Assembly (NCBI GenBank): GCA_013298595.1 | Contig: JAAFIG010000019.1 | Coordinates: 1-49,439 of the forward strand | Direction: 5' to 3' | DNA: 49,439 nt | Origin: Deinococcales bacterium | GTDB lineage: Bacteria; Deinococcota; Deinococci; Deinococcales; JAAFIG01 | In this document: positions 42,875 through 49,439 of the stretch, piece by piece | How positions within the stretch are numbered: position 1 is the stretch's first letter | How the letters are laid out: the number at the start of each line of letters is the position of its first letter | Program-made: the position numbers and the translations under genes | Notes under the pieces: model-generated | What the model saw: the letters and a program-made list of their open reading frames with translations, nothing else | Databases searched by the model: none | Told to the model about the DNA's origin: nothing

Positions 42875-44605
42875 TTAAGCAGTCTTGAACGGTAAATACC
42901 TTGGATACCAGAATCTGGTCTGAGCAAATTCCTCGAGTTCGGCTAAACTCTTTTTGTATAAACTAAATTCGGCTGCTACGCCATCTTGCACAGCGCGTTG
43001 CATCACTCGAGCAGCAACCTGCACACTGGCTTCGCGTAGCCCTTGAATGCGTGGGTAGACGCGTCCAACCTCGAGTGAATCGGCTGGGGTGTTGTCCACT
43101 AAGGCATAAGCTGCCTCGAGTACCATGTTGTCGGTAATTTCGGATGCCCTAGCGAGGATGCTGCCAAAGCCGAGTCCGGGGAAGATAAAGGCGTTGTTGC
43201 CTTGTCCGATGGGGTAGGTTTTATTGCCAAATTCAACATCGGCAAAGGGGCTGCCAGTGGCGACAATGGCTTGTCCATCTGTCCATCGTAAGGCATCAGT
43301 GGGTAGAACTTCGGTGTTCACAGTGGGGTTTGACAATGGAAAAATAATTGGTCGAGGGGTGTTAGCGGCGACTGCTTTAACAATATCTTCAGAGAAACAA
43401 CCACCTTGCCCAGAAAGCCCGATCAGGGTGGTGGCTTTAGCGTTGACCACAGTCTCGAGTAGATTAGGTGCTCGAGTTTTATCGTATTGCCAATGGGTAA
43501 ATTCGCTGGGGGCGTGGGCAAATGGGTGTTTGTAGTCTTCCATGGTGCGGTTGTGCATCAGTAAACCTTTGGAATCCAGTACCAGCACTTTGGCTCGAGC
43601 TTGGGCATCGGTTAAGCCATCGCGTTTCATGCCTTCGATCAGTGCCCATGCAACGCCTGCGCCACCAGCACCTGCGCCATGAATGACGATGGTTTGGTCG
43701 CGCAAGGATTCTTTTTTCAGTTTGCAGGCATTGAGCACACCTGCCAGTGTGACCGCTCCTGTGCCTTGGATATCATCGTTGAAGCTTGGCACGATTTTAC
43801 GGTAACGCTCGAGTACTTTAAAAGCAGTATCTTTAGAAAAATCTTCCCATTGAATAATGGCTTTGGGGTAACGCGCCGAGACATCGCGGACAAATTGGTC
43901 TATGAACGCATCGTAAGCTTCGCCAGTTAAGCGCTTATGGCGCACCCCAAGGTACAACGGGTCGGCTAGTAAACTCTCGCGGTCGGTACCAACATCTAAG
44001 CCCACAGGTAAGGTTTTATCGGGGGCAACACCACCAGCACCAGTGTACAAACTGAGTTTGCCGATACTGATTGCCATACCACCAAAACCTTGATCGCCAA
44101 TACCAAGAATGGCACTCGAGTCGGTGGCAACAATCATACGGACATCCTCAAGTGGCACATTGGCAAGGCTGTCGGCACATCGGGAGATGGTGTCAGTAGA
44201 AACACTGTACCCTCGAGGGAAACGATAAATATGGCTGAATAATTTGACGGCATCACCAACTGTTGGGGTGTACAGTAATGGCAGCATTTCTTCGATATGA
44301 TCCTCGAGCAACGCGTAAAACAGCACTTCGTTACGGTCTTGTAAATTGCGAAGATAAATGTGTTTCTCGATTGGTTCGCTGTACGCTTTAACCCGTTCGT
44401 ATGCCCGAGTTTTTTGTTCTTCGATGGTGTTGACATGCGGTGGTAACAAACCTTCGATACCAAGTAAACGGCGTTCCTCGAGGGTGAAGGCGGTACTTTT
44501 ATTCATTAAAGGTAAGCGCAACAGCGTAAAACCTGTGACATTAACCTCGAGAAAACGCTGACCCGCAGCGTCGCGTTTGACATCGTAGAAACGTGAAATG
44601 GGCAT
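42875..44605 (-). CDS. NAD-dependent malic enzyme
   Basis: 576 residues of the large (SfcA/MaeA-like) malic enzyme type, which oxidatively decarboxylates malate to pyruvate with a divalent metal. Seen: [10 protein letters not shown], catalytic-region [18 protein letters not shown], metal-site [11 protein letters not shown] and [11 protein letters not shown], and the dinucleotide fold [19 protein letters not shown] or NADP preference is not certain from sequence. An AGAGG site lies before the start. Monocistronic. Confidence 0.93.
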   Translation of the reverse strand: MPISRFYDVKRDAAGQRFLEVNVTGFTLLRLPLMNKSTAFTLEERRLLGIEGLLPPHVNTIEEQKTRAYERVKAYSEPIEKHIYLRNLQDRNEVLFYALLEDHIEEMLPLLYTPTVGDAVKLFSHIYRFPRGYSVSTDTISRCADSLANVPLEDVRMIVATDSSAILGIGDQGFGGMAISIGKLSLYTGAGGVAPDKTLPVGLDVGTDRESLLADPLYLGVRHKRLTGEAYDAFIDQFVRDVSARYPKAIIQWEDFSKDTAFKVLERYRKIVPSFNDDIQGTGAVTLAGVLNACKLKKESLRDQTIVIHGAGAGGAGVAWALIEGMKRDGLTDAQARAKVLVLDSKGLLMHNRTMEDYKHPFAHAPSEFTHWQYDKTRAPNLLETVVNAKATTLIGLSGQGGCFSEDIVKAVAANTPRPIIFPLSNPTVNTEVLPTDALRWTDGQAIVATGSPFADVEFGNKTYPIGQGNNAFIFPGLGFGSILARASEITDNMVLEAAYALVDNTPADSLEVGRVYPRIQGLREASVQVAARVMQRAVQDGVAAEFSLYKKSLAELEEFAQTRFWYPRYLPFKTA

Positions 44606-44735
44606 AGGGAAGACCTCTTTAAAGATGAATAGGGCGATTGGTTTTCAACTCAAGACGTAAAACAAACGTTTGGTAGTATCTTACCCGAGAATATGCTTTG
44701 GGCGCTACTGCAAACACAGGTTTTGACTCGCGTTT

Positions 44736-46607
44736 TTATCTGGAGTTAAATAAAAATGGTTTTGATAAGACCAAACCTAAACTAAAAAAACAAAATCCAA
44801 TATAAGCGGGCAGCAAATGCACAAAACTGCTGTACCCAACCCAGAAATGAATACCAAGGGTGAACACAAAACCAATACTGCCAGCTAACAGCAGCATCCA
44901 CCACACCCAGCTTCTACCGCGTTCAAAACCCCATAAGCTACTGGTCAGCACTGCCACACCTGTACTCCAGAGTGCGCCACCAAAACCACTGCGATCATGG
45001 GCGATTAAGGCAATCAGTTTGCTGTTAGCAGCTTGTAAGGTTTCTCGAGTGGTTTGCATAAACTCGAGGTCTTGGGGTACAAACACCGCAATCGCTCCGA
45101 GTCCTGCAATGGTCATGCCTGCCAGAATTAAACCAATACCTGTGGCAACAAAGAAAAATTGTCCAATTAAACCTGCTCGCCAAATGGCATCGTTTTTGAC
45201 ATCTCGAGGATGATCGTAAACAGGTGTGGGGAGCTTTTTGCGAATACCAATCCAAAAAAATGGGAGCAAAATAATGCTGGCTAGCGCATGTAACCAATCA
45301 AAATACCCATAGAGCAAAAACAAAAAGAAACTGAGAAAACCAATACTGGCAGATAAACGAAAACTATTCCAAGCCCAGTGCATCCCGTGGCGAATACCAA
45401 AGAAAGCCAGAAAAGTATAAAGCGTGCCCACAGACATCATTGTGGCGGCTAGAGTCACTCGGTCGTGGCGTAAAAAATCGAGCAGCAACGGATTGATGTT
45501 TTCTAAATCGGCTCGAGCAATACCAAGAAACACTTCGTCGTAAGGTAGTGTGGCTCGAGTCATGCCAACCAAATTGACCAGCAACCCAGAAAAAATCATG
45601 CCAAAGCCAAGCAGCATTAACCACGTCCAACCTGCGCTTAAACTTAGGGTTTGTGGGTTTTGCTGGCTCGAGTTTAATGCAGCGAAGGCATTGTTGATCC
45701 GTTTGGGTAAACCCGGTCCATGAAAAATTAAACCAGCATGAACCGAAACACAATTGGCTCCAGCGCGGTCTAACTCGAGGGCATTATCAGGGCTGTACAC
45801 ACCACAAGCAATAATTGACGCTTGGCTGAACTGCCGTATGCGACGCACAGTTTGTGCTGAGTATGCCAGTGCATTGCTCGAGATATGCCAGCGCTCTTGA
45901 ATGGCAAGAGCGTCGAGTAAAGCAAAACCTTGGAAACCAATGGCTAAGGCTTTTTCAACAATGTCTTGTAATTGATTTTCTTTGAGTGTGATTGGTAACA
46001 ACAACAACATGGGTTTTTGGCAACTCGAGAGTAAACCTTGCCAGTGGCTTGGAAACTCGAGATTTGTGTTTGAGCTAAACCATTCCAGTGGTGGCATGAT
46101 AGTAAAACCGTCAGCGTGGCTCTGGAGGGCTTGCAGAACCTCGAGTGGTGCATCGGCGGCAAGTCTGACCAAGCATTTGGCTGCACCTGTGTCCAAAGCC
46201 ACTAAGCGTGATTGTGCCACCTCGAGCGATAAACTACCTGTCAAACTTTTTAACTCGAGACGGTCGTATTGGGTATTGCGTTCGATCTCATCTAAACCCG
46301 TTTGACCATGCAAACTGACAGCACCAAACTCGAGAATACCAATCCCAAACCGTGATAATGCGCTCCCACCCAAACCGTGTGGGTCTACACCAGCACCAAG
46401 CATCACTCGGGATTCGAGGTTCCAACCTAAAAATGTTGCACCAGCCGTTGCGGGTGGCTGCATATGTCCCATAAAAGCAATTAAAGAACGCCCCAATGGA
46501 TGACTGGCTAGTTTGCCCATTGCTCCTAAAGTGAAGTCGCGTGCTTGCGCCGCTGGCAAACGAAACAAAAGCGGTTGAAAGACATTCTGGTACGACCAGT
46601 CTGGCAT
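44736..46607 (-). CDS. Dihydroorotate dehydrogenase-like domain fused to a multi-TM domain
   Basis: 623 residues. About 1-310 resemble class 2 PyrD: the N-terminal PLLFRLPAAQARDFTL helix, TFLGWNLESRVMLGAGVDPHG where PyrD has G(L)DKNG, and the end RAGANCVSVHAGLIFHGPGL. The FMN-contacting Lys is lost (DPHG at 75-78) and the NxSSPNTPGLR-type segment is missing, so this is probably not an active dihydroorotate dehydrogenase. From about 325 to the end are roughly eight predicted membrane helices of no family I know. The start is leaderless-type (TAGGCT six bases upstream). It may be a flavin-less barrel used for sensing or lipid/quinone-linked work at the membrane. Confidence 0.75.
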   Translation of the reverse strand: MPDWSYQNVFQPLLFRLPAAQARDFTLGAMGKLASHPLGRSLIAFMGHMQPPATAGATFLGWNLESRVMLGAGVDPHGLGGSALSRFGIGILEFGAVSLHGQTGLDEIERNTQYDRLELKSLTGSLSLEVAQSRLVALDTGAAKCLVRLAADAPLEVLQALQSHADGFTIMPPLEWFSSNTNLEFPSHWQGLLSSCQKPMLLLLPITLKENQLQDIVEKALAIGFQGFALLDALAIQERWHISSNALAYSAQTVRRIRQFSQASIIACGVYSPDNALELDRAGANCVSVHAGLIFHGPGLPKRINNAFAALNSSQQNPQTLSLSAGWTWLMLLGFGMIFSGLLVNLVGMTRATLPYDEVFLGIARADLENINPLLLDFLRHDRVTLAATMMSVGTLYTFLAFFGIRHGMHWAWNSFRLSASIGFLSFFLFLLYGYFDWLHALASIILLPFFWIGIRKKLPTPVYDHPRDVKNDAIWRAGLIGQFFFVATGIGLILAGMTIAGLGAIAVFVPQDLEFMQTTRETLQAANSKLIALIAHDRSGFGGALWSTGVAVLTSSLWGFERGRSWVWWMLLLAGSIGFVFTLGIHFWVGYSSFVHLLPAYIGFCFFSLGLVLSKPFLFNSR

Positions 46608-46730
46608 GACCCTAGCCTAGCTCGAGAACGATAGCAACATGTCCTATGAAATCCAATTATTAAAATGATTTTTCCTGAATCTATAGCAATTCAATTCATC
46701 TCTTGATTTAAGTATGAAGCTTCAAGAGCT

Positions 46731-46946
46731 TCAGAGACGTACAAACCCCTCACGCCAATGATCTTCGTTTAACTCGTACTGGTTGATATGAAAACAATTC
46801 GGGTAATCCATAAACCCAGGTTGTAACCTGAGACGTTCAACGGCTTTTTCTGCCTCGAGCTGATTGCTGTAGACACCAATCAACTTGATTTCATCGCACC
46901 CAGATTCGGTTTCATACGAATGTTGCACCAGAAAAACGCTATTCAT
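46731..46946 (-). CDS. Small conserved protein of unknown function
   Basis: 71 residues: MNSVFLVQHSYETE, a helix with QLEAEKAVERLRLQPGF, and a C-terminal FHINQYELNEDHWREGFV that I recognise as a recurring pattern in small uncharacterised bacterial proteins. It overlaps the Nudix gene stop by ATGA (46943-46946), so the two are translated together. Cytoplasmic; function unknown. Confidence 0.75.
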   Translation of the reverse strand: MNSVFLVQHSYETESGCDEIKLIGVYSNQLEAEKAVERLRLQPGFMDYPNCFHINQYELNEDHWREGFVRL

Positions 46947-47443
46947 AACCCCTCAGAAATCAGTAAATAAGCGGCTGTAATTGCAGGTGCAGAAACTTTG
47001 AATTTACCGTATTTGGCACCCTCAAGTAACTCTTTAGGGGTTAGAAACTCGAGGCTAATATCTTCATCATCATCTGGGACACCATAGGCGGCGCGTAAAT
47101 TCTCGGCTCGAACCAAATGCACCAATTCATCACAAAAACCAGGAGAAACATAAAAACGACTAACCACACTTAAATCCCCGCCTAACATGCACTCCTCAGC
47201 AAATTCTCGAGCGGCAGCTTGCAGAATATCCTCGTTGGGTTCAATTAAACCTGCTGGAATCTCGAGGGTAAAATCCTCGAGTGGTGCACGGTATTGTTTC
47301 ACCAATAACATTTTGCCGTCTTGAACAGCCATAATTGCCACAGCGGGTTTGTGTTCAACAATTTCCCAGTAATTATTATCAACATGCAAATTGAGTACAC
47401 GCCCACGGTACAATGTCTGTCTCGAGCTTTTAGAATGTTTCAT
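46943..47443 (-). CDS. Nudix hydrolase, ADP-ribose pyrophosphatase-like
   Basis: 166 residues. The Nudix box is GLIEPNEDILQAAAREFAEEC, with Cys where the consensus has Gly after the REUxEE part. The VEHKPAVAIMAVQDGKMLLVKQYRAPL opening and FYVSPGFCDELVHLV loop are typical of the ADP-ribose/nucleoside-diphosphate-sugar group. It hydrolyses a diphosphate linkage with Mg2+ in the cytoplasm. The start is leaderless-type (TAAACT six bases upstream, 47450-47455). Confidence 0.9.
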   Translation of the reverse strand: MKHSKSSRQTLYRGRVLNLHVDNNYWEIVEHKPAVAIMAVQDGKMLLVKQYRAPLEDFTLEIPAGLIEPNEDILQAAAREFAEECMLGGDLSVVSRFYVSPGFCDELVHLVRAENLRAAYGVPDDDEDISLEFLTPKELLEGAKYGKFKVSAPAITAAYLLISEGL

Positions 47444-47459
47444 AGTGTCAGTTTACAAC

Positions 47460-48095
47460 TTAGCTTTGTTGTACCAAATTGACTGCCATTACAAAATGAG
47501 CCACACTGCCTGACAAAACAAATAAATGCCAGATTTCATGCGGAGTCCACCAGCCACGTTTCCAAGGACGTTGCCCTAAAGCATAAAAAGGCACACCAAA
47601 AGTATAAAAAAGTCCGCCAATCACCAAAGCCAGCAAAGAAGGAAACGGCAAACCAACCATAAATTTAGGAAATAACAACACTGCAACCCAACCCATACCC
47701 ACATAAATCAGTAATGAAAACCATTCAGGTGGTTTGGACACAGACTTTAAAACAATACCAAAAGCAGCTACCAACCAAATACCAACCAACCAATAAAACC
47801 GCATTTGCCCCTCGAGCACAACCCATAAAATAGGTGTGTATGTACCAGCAATCAGCAAATAAATAGCACTATGGTCAAAGCGGCGCAAACCTTCCTCGAG
47901 CAAAGCTGAACCACGCACGCCATGATGTAAAGTGCTCGCCACGTAACACGTAATCATGGTGATACCAAAAACCACAATAGCCCAATGCCCACGAGATAAC
48001 CAAGCCAGCACAATGGTAAAAATAAGTGCCATTGCAGCCCCTAAGCCATGCGTAATAGTGTTAATGGGTTCGCGGAAACTTGAAACAAAATTCAC
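47460..48095 (-). CDS. Hemolysin III family membrane protein (PAQR-like)
   Basis: 211 residues with seven transmembrane helices. Conserved His/Asp zinc-type residues appear in REPINTITHGLGA, STLHHG, RRFDHSAIYLLIAGTYTP and PHEIWHLFVL. Despite the name, the cellular role of most bacterial members is unclear (membrane lipid homeostasis is proposed). The start is GTG 48095, six bases after TAAAGT (48102-48107), again a leaderless pattern. Confidence 0.92.
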   Translation of the reverse strand: MNFVSSFREPINTITHGLGAAMALIFTIVLAWLSRGHWAIVVFGITMITCYVASTLHHGVRGSALLEEGLRRFDHSAIYLLIAGTYTPILWVVLEGQMRFYWLVGIWLVAAFGIVLKSVSKPPEWFSLLIYVGMGWVAVLLFPKFMVGLPFPSLLALVIGGLFYTFGVPFYALGQRPWKRGWWTPHEIWHLFVLSGSVAHFVMAVNLVQQS

Positions 48096-48143
48096 CTGTG
48101 CACTTTACAAAGTTCATGATGAGAATGCTAAACTCTGAACCTT

Positions 48144-48220
48144 GCGCTCGTAGCTCAGTAGGATAGAGCGAGGCACTCCTAAGGCTTAGGTCACCCGTTC
48201 GATTCGGGTCGAGCGCACCA
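48144..48220 (+). tRNA. tRNA-Arg (anticodon CCT)
   Basis: A full cloverleaf: acceptor 48144-48150 with 48210-48216, D-arm GCTC/GAGC, anticodon loop CTCCTAA giving CCT (reads AGG), T-arm ACCCG/CGGGT, discriminator A and an encoded CCA end. The anticodon stem is poor for a tRNA: AGGCA with GGCTT leaves an A-G mismatch at 31-39 and a G-U pair at 28-42. A -35-like TTTACA (48104) and TAAACT (48129-48134) lie upstream. Confidence 0.93.
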
Positions 48221-48222
48221 CA

Positions 48223-48250
48223 AACCCCATGCAAATGGGGTTATTTTTTT
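48223..48250 (+). terminator. Terminator of the tRNA gene
   Basis: An 8-bp stem (48223-48230 with 48235-48242), GCAA loop, then a seven-T run to 48250. It overlaps the end of the convergent ACT-like gene (stop from 48241). Confidence 0.92.
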
Positions 48251-48633
48251 GTTAAAGCCAGTAAAGCCTGCATTGCTGCTTCAGCTTGATGCACAGGAAC
48301 AAAAATATGATCATGATAAAATCCAGCCATAACATTGCAAGCAATGCCAGCCTCTCCAAGCGCACTCGAGAAAGCAGCGGTTAAACCCACTGCCTCTAAA
48401 CTCGAGTGAACTGTTAAACTAATCCAAGCGCATTCAAAACTAAACTCGAACTTGTGTTGCAATGCAATACTTTTCTCGAGAATAACCGTTATACCTTCGG
48501 TTTCGCAAAAAGTAGCAATGGCTTTTTCTGGAATACTCGAGCCAATAGGCAAGCAGACGTACACAAAAACTTCTGCGTTCAACACAGGTTGCATTGAACG
48601 CAGAAGAGTCTCTAAATTGCTGATTGGGTTCAT
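48241..48633 (-). CDS. ACT-domain-like protein
   Basis: 130 residues starting MNPISNLETLLRSMQPVL. The pattern VFVYVCLP, GITVILEKSIAL, FECAWISLTVHSSLEAVGLTAAF, GIACNVMAGFYHDHIFVPV matches a small ACT-like family (two ACT repeats, as in aspartate kinase regulators), which usually binds amino acids. The start at 48633 overlaps the stop of the multicopper oxidase gene (ATGA), and AGTATA on the plus strand gives a TATACT box eight bases upstream, so it may be expressed both from the operon and alone. Confidence 0.75.
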   Translation of the reverse strand: MNPISNLETLLRSMQPVLNAEVFVYVCLPIGSSIPEKAIATFCETEGITVILEKSIALQHKFEFSFECAWISLTVHSSLEAVGLTAAFSSALGEAGIACNVMAGFYHDHIFVPVHQAEAAMQALLALTKK

Positions 48634-49439
48634 GGTAAAACAGTATAACGTGCTGTCATTCCTGCAACAATGTGATCGTTGACATGGCAGTGCAGTAACC
48701 ACGTTCCAGGATTACGTGGACGCATATCAGCTTGTTTCATGCTACCAGGCAGTAACTCGAGCATATCCATTCGCATACCCGCATAAGTAATGGTTTCGCC
48801 ATGCCAATGCGGGGTGTGTAAATCTACTTCTGTTCCCATGCCAAGGGTGTACCAACGCACACGCTCACCAACCCGCATGACTAAACCCGGTACATTGCCG
48901 TAGACAAAACCATTAATGCCGTGCATCAGGTTTGATTCAGCAAATTCTTCATCGTTACCCTCTTTGAGTTTTTCGTACTTAGGTAATGGTGCAAAATTGA
49001 GATCAGCTAACAAACTCGAGTTTTCATCGTTCACTTGGTATAACGTCACAAATTCACGATCAACATCTTTTGGACTACCATCAGGTTTAGCTTGACCTTT
49101 AGCTGTCACAACCAGTGCTCCAACTAAACCAGCATACGTATCAGCTACTTCATCGGTATGCGAATGATACATCCAAATAGCACTCGAGCCATCCATTGTA
49201 GCCGGACCACTGGCAGCATCGGCAAGCCATTCATAGGTAAATGTTTGACCTGGCGCAATCGCATCATCCAGTTTATCTTTGCCACTGGTGCCATCATTGT
49301 ACGGTGCACCTTCAGCATTTTTCTTGTACCGCACGCCGTGCACATGAATTGAAACATCATATTTGTACTGAGCAGGTGTTAGGTTCTTAGTCACAACTCG
49401 GATGGTATCGCCAACTTCGGCATGTAACAACGGACCGGT
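48630..49439 (-). CDS. Multicopper oxidase, 5' end beyond the window
   Basis: The visible 269 residues contain all four copper motifs: SIHVHGVRY, WMYHSHTDE, LHTPHWHGETI and WLLHCHVNDHIVAGM (type 1 Cys-His with axial Met). The layout resembles two- or six-domain ceruloplasmin/hephaestin-type enzymes. It oxidises a substrate or metal ion while reducing oxygen to water, normally outside the cytoplasm. The frame is open through the window end (reading TGPLLHAEVGDTIRV), so the N-terminus and any signal peptide lie further right. The stop overlaps the ACT-like gene start. Confidence 0.92.
   Translation of the reverse strand, partial: TGPLLHAEVGDTIRVVTKNLTPAQYKYDVSIHVHGVRYKKNAEGAPYNDGTSGKDKLDDAIAPGQTFTYEWLADAASGPATMDGSSAIWMYHSHTDEVADTYAGLVGALVVTAKGQAKPDGSPKDVDREFVTLYQVNDENSSLLADLNFAPLPKYEKLKEGNDEEFAESNLMHGINGFVYGNVPGLVMRVGERVRWYTLGMGTEVDLHTPHWHGETITYAGMRMDMLELLPGSMKQADMRPRNPGTWLLHCHVNDHIVAGMTARYTVLP

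Larger units (their letters stand above)
492..49188. repeat. Highly iterated palindrome CTCGAG, dispersed through the window
   Basis: The hexamer CTCGAG recurs throughout both coding and intergenic DNA; the coordinates given are the first and last copies seen. By eye I count about 25 copies in 11831-14443 and about 10 in 661-1860, roughly one per 105-120 bp, against a chance expectation of one per 4,096. In genes it is read in all frames: CTC-GAG (Leu-Glu), xCT-CGA-Gxx (often Ala-Arg-Ala) and xxC-TCG-AGx. Glu is otherwise mostly GAA, so the word appears to impose codon choice. Density drops in 28.4-34.3 kb, and copies are missing from 1-491 and about 42200-42925. It resembles HIP1 of cyanobacteria in behaviour, but the sequence is different. 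Confidence 0.95.

Noticed and set aside
492-49188. CTCGAG as XhoI linker or cloning artefact
   Set aside because: The copies lie within conserved protein-coding sequence in frame with family motifs (for example in lon, recN and malic enzyme), which linkers would disrupt.

Overview
The window is a gene-dense bacterial chromosome segment of moderate to low GC, with no rRNA, insertion sequence, prophage or CRISPR array that I can see. I infer a member of the Deinococcota or a close relative. The L31 protein at 2297-2521 closely resembles the Deinococcus form, there is a BTAD-type activator and a TPR-GGDEF protein, and about twenty genes have a -10 box 5-9 bases before the start codon with no Shine-Dalgarno site, as in the leaderless genes known from Deinococcus. 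The genus is not resolved.

The strongest genome-scale signal is the palindrome CTCGAG. It occurs about once per 100-250 bp almost everywhere, in genes and between them, against about once per 4 kb by chance. It behaves like the HIP1 palindrome of cyanobacteria. A candidate restriction-modification pair with a TaqI-like gamma-class adenine methyltransferase lies in the same window at 22.3-24.7 kb.

Layout. 0-6.4 kb: unassigned non-coding DNA, a class V aminotransferase, L31, a two-gene ABC exporter, a Phe-rich leader peptide, shikimate kinase (aroK) and dprA. 6.5-11.4 kb: an envelope gene cluster with tiny lipoproteins, a lipoprotein vWA protein, a predicted outer-membrane barrel and a Gly-rich repeat surface protein; three of its transcripts share an upstream TTTTGCAACG motif. 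11.8-17.4 kb: a BTAD regulator, then an AbiE-like type IV toxin-antitoxin pair lying between two 69-bp direct repeats (the start of the BTAD gene and a second copy of it), then an unknown protein and an Imm22 immunity protein. 17.4-22.1 kb: recN, a JAMM metalloprotease and lon. 22.3-24.7 kb: the candidate R-M pair. 24.7-28.4 kb: an ABC exporter and a TPR-GGDEF diguanylate cyclase.

28.4-36.8 kb is a sugar-use region: MalF-like and MalG-like permeases (the second broken by a one-base shift in a T7 run), a solute-binding protein, an ASPIC/UnbV repeat protein with a His-rich membrane partner, a GH4 glycosidase and a LacI regulator. It is visibly poorer in CTCGAG than its surroundings. 36.8-42.2 kb: DUF72, a flavin monooxygenase, an azoreductase with an Rrf2 regulator, and a prolyl oligopeptidase. 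42.2-42.9 kb lacks CTCGAG and holds a VapB antitoxin with an in-frame stop and a small membrane protein. 42.9-49.4 kb: malic enzyme, an unusual dihydroorotate-dehydrogenase-like/multi-TM fusion, a small conserved protein with a Nudix hydrolase, hemolysin III, tRNA-Arg(CCT), an ACT-like protein and a multicopper oxidase cut by the window end.
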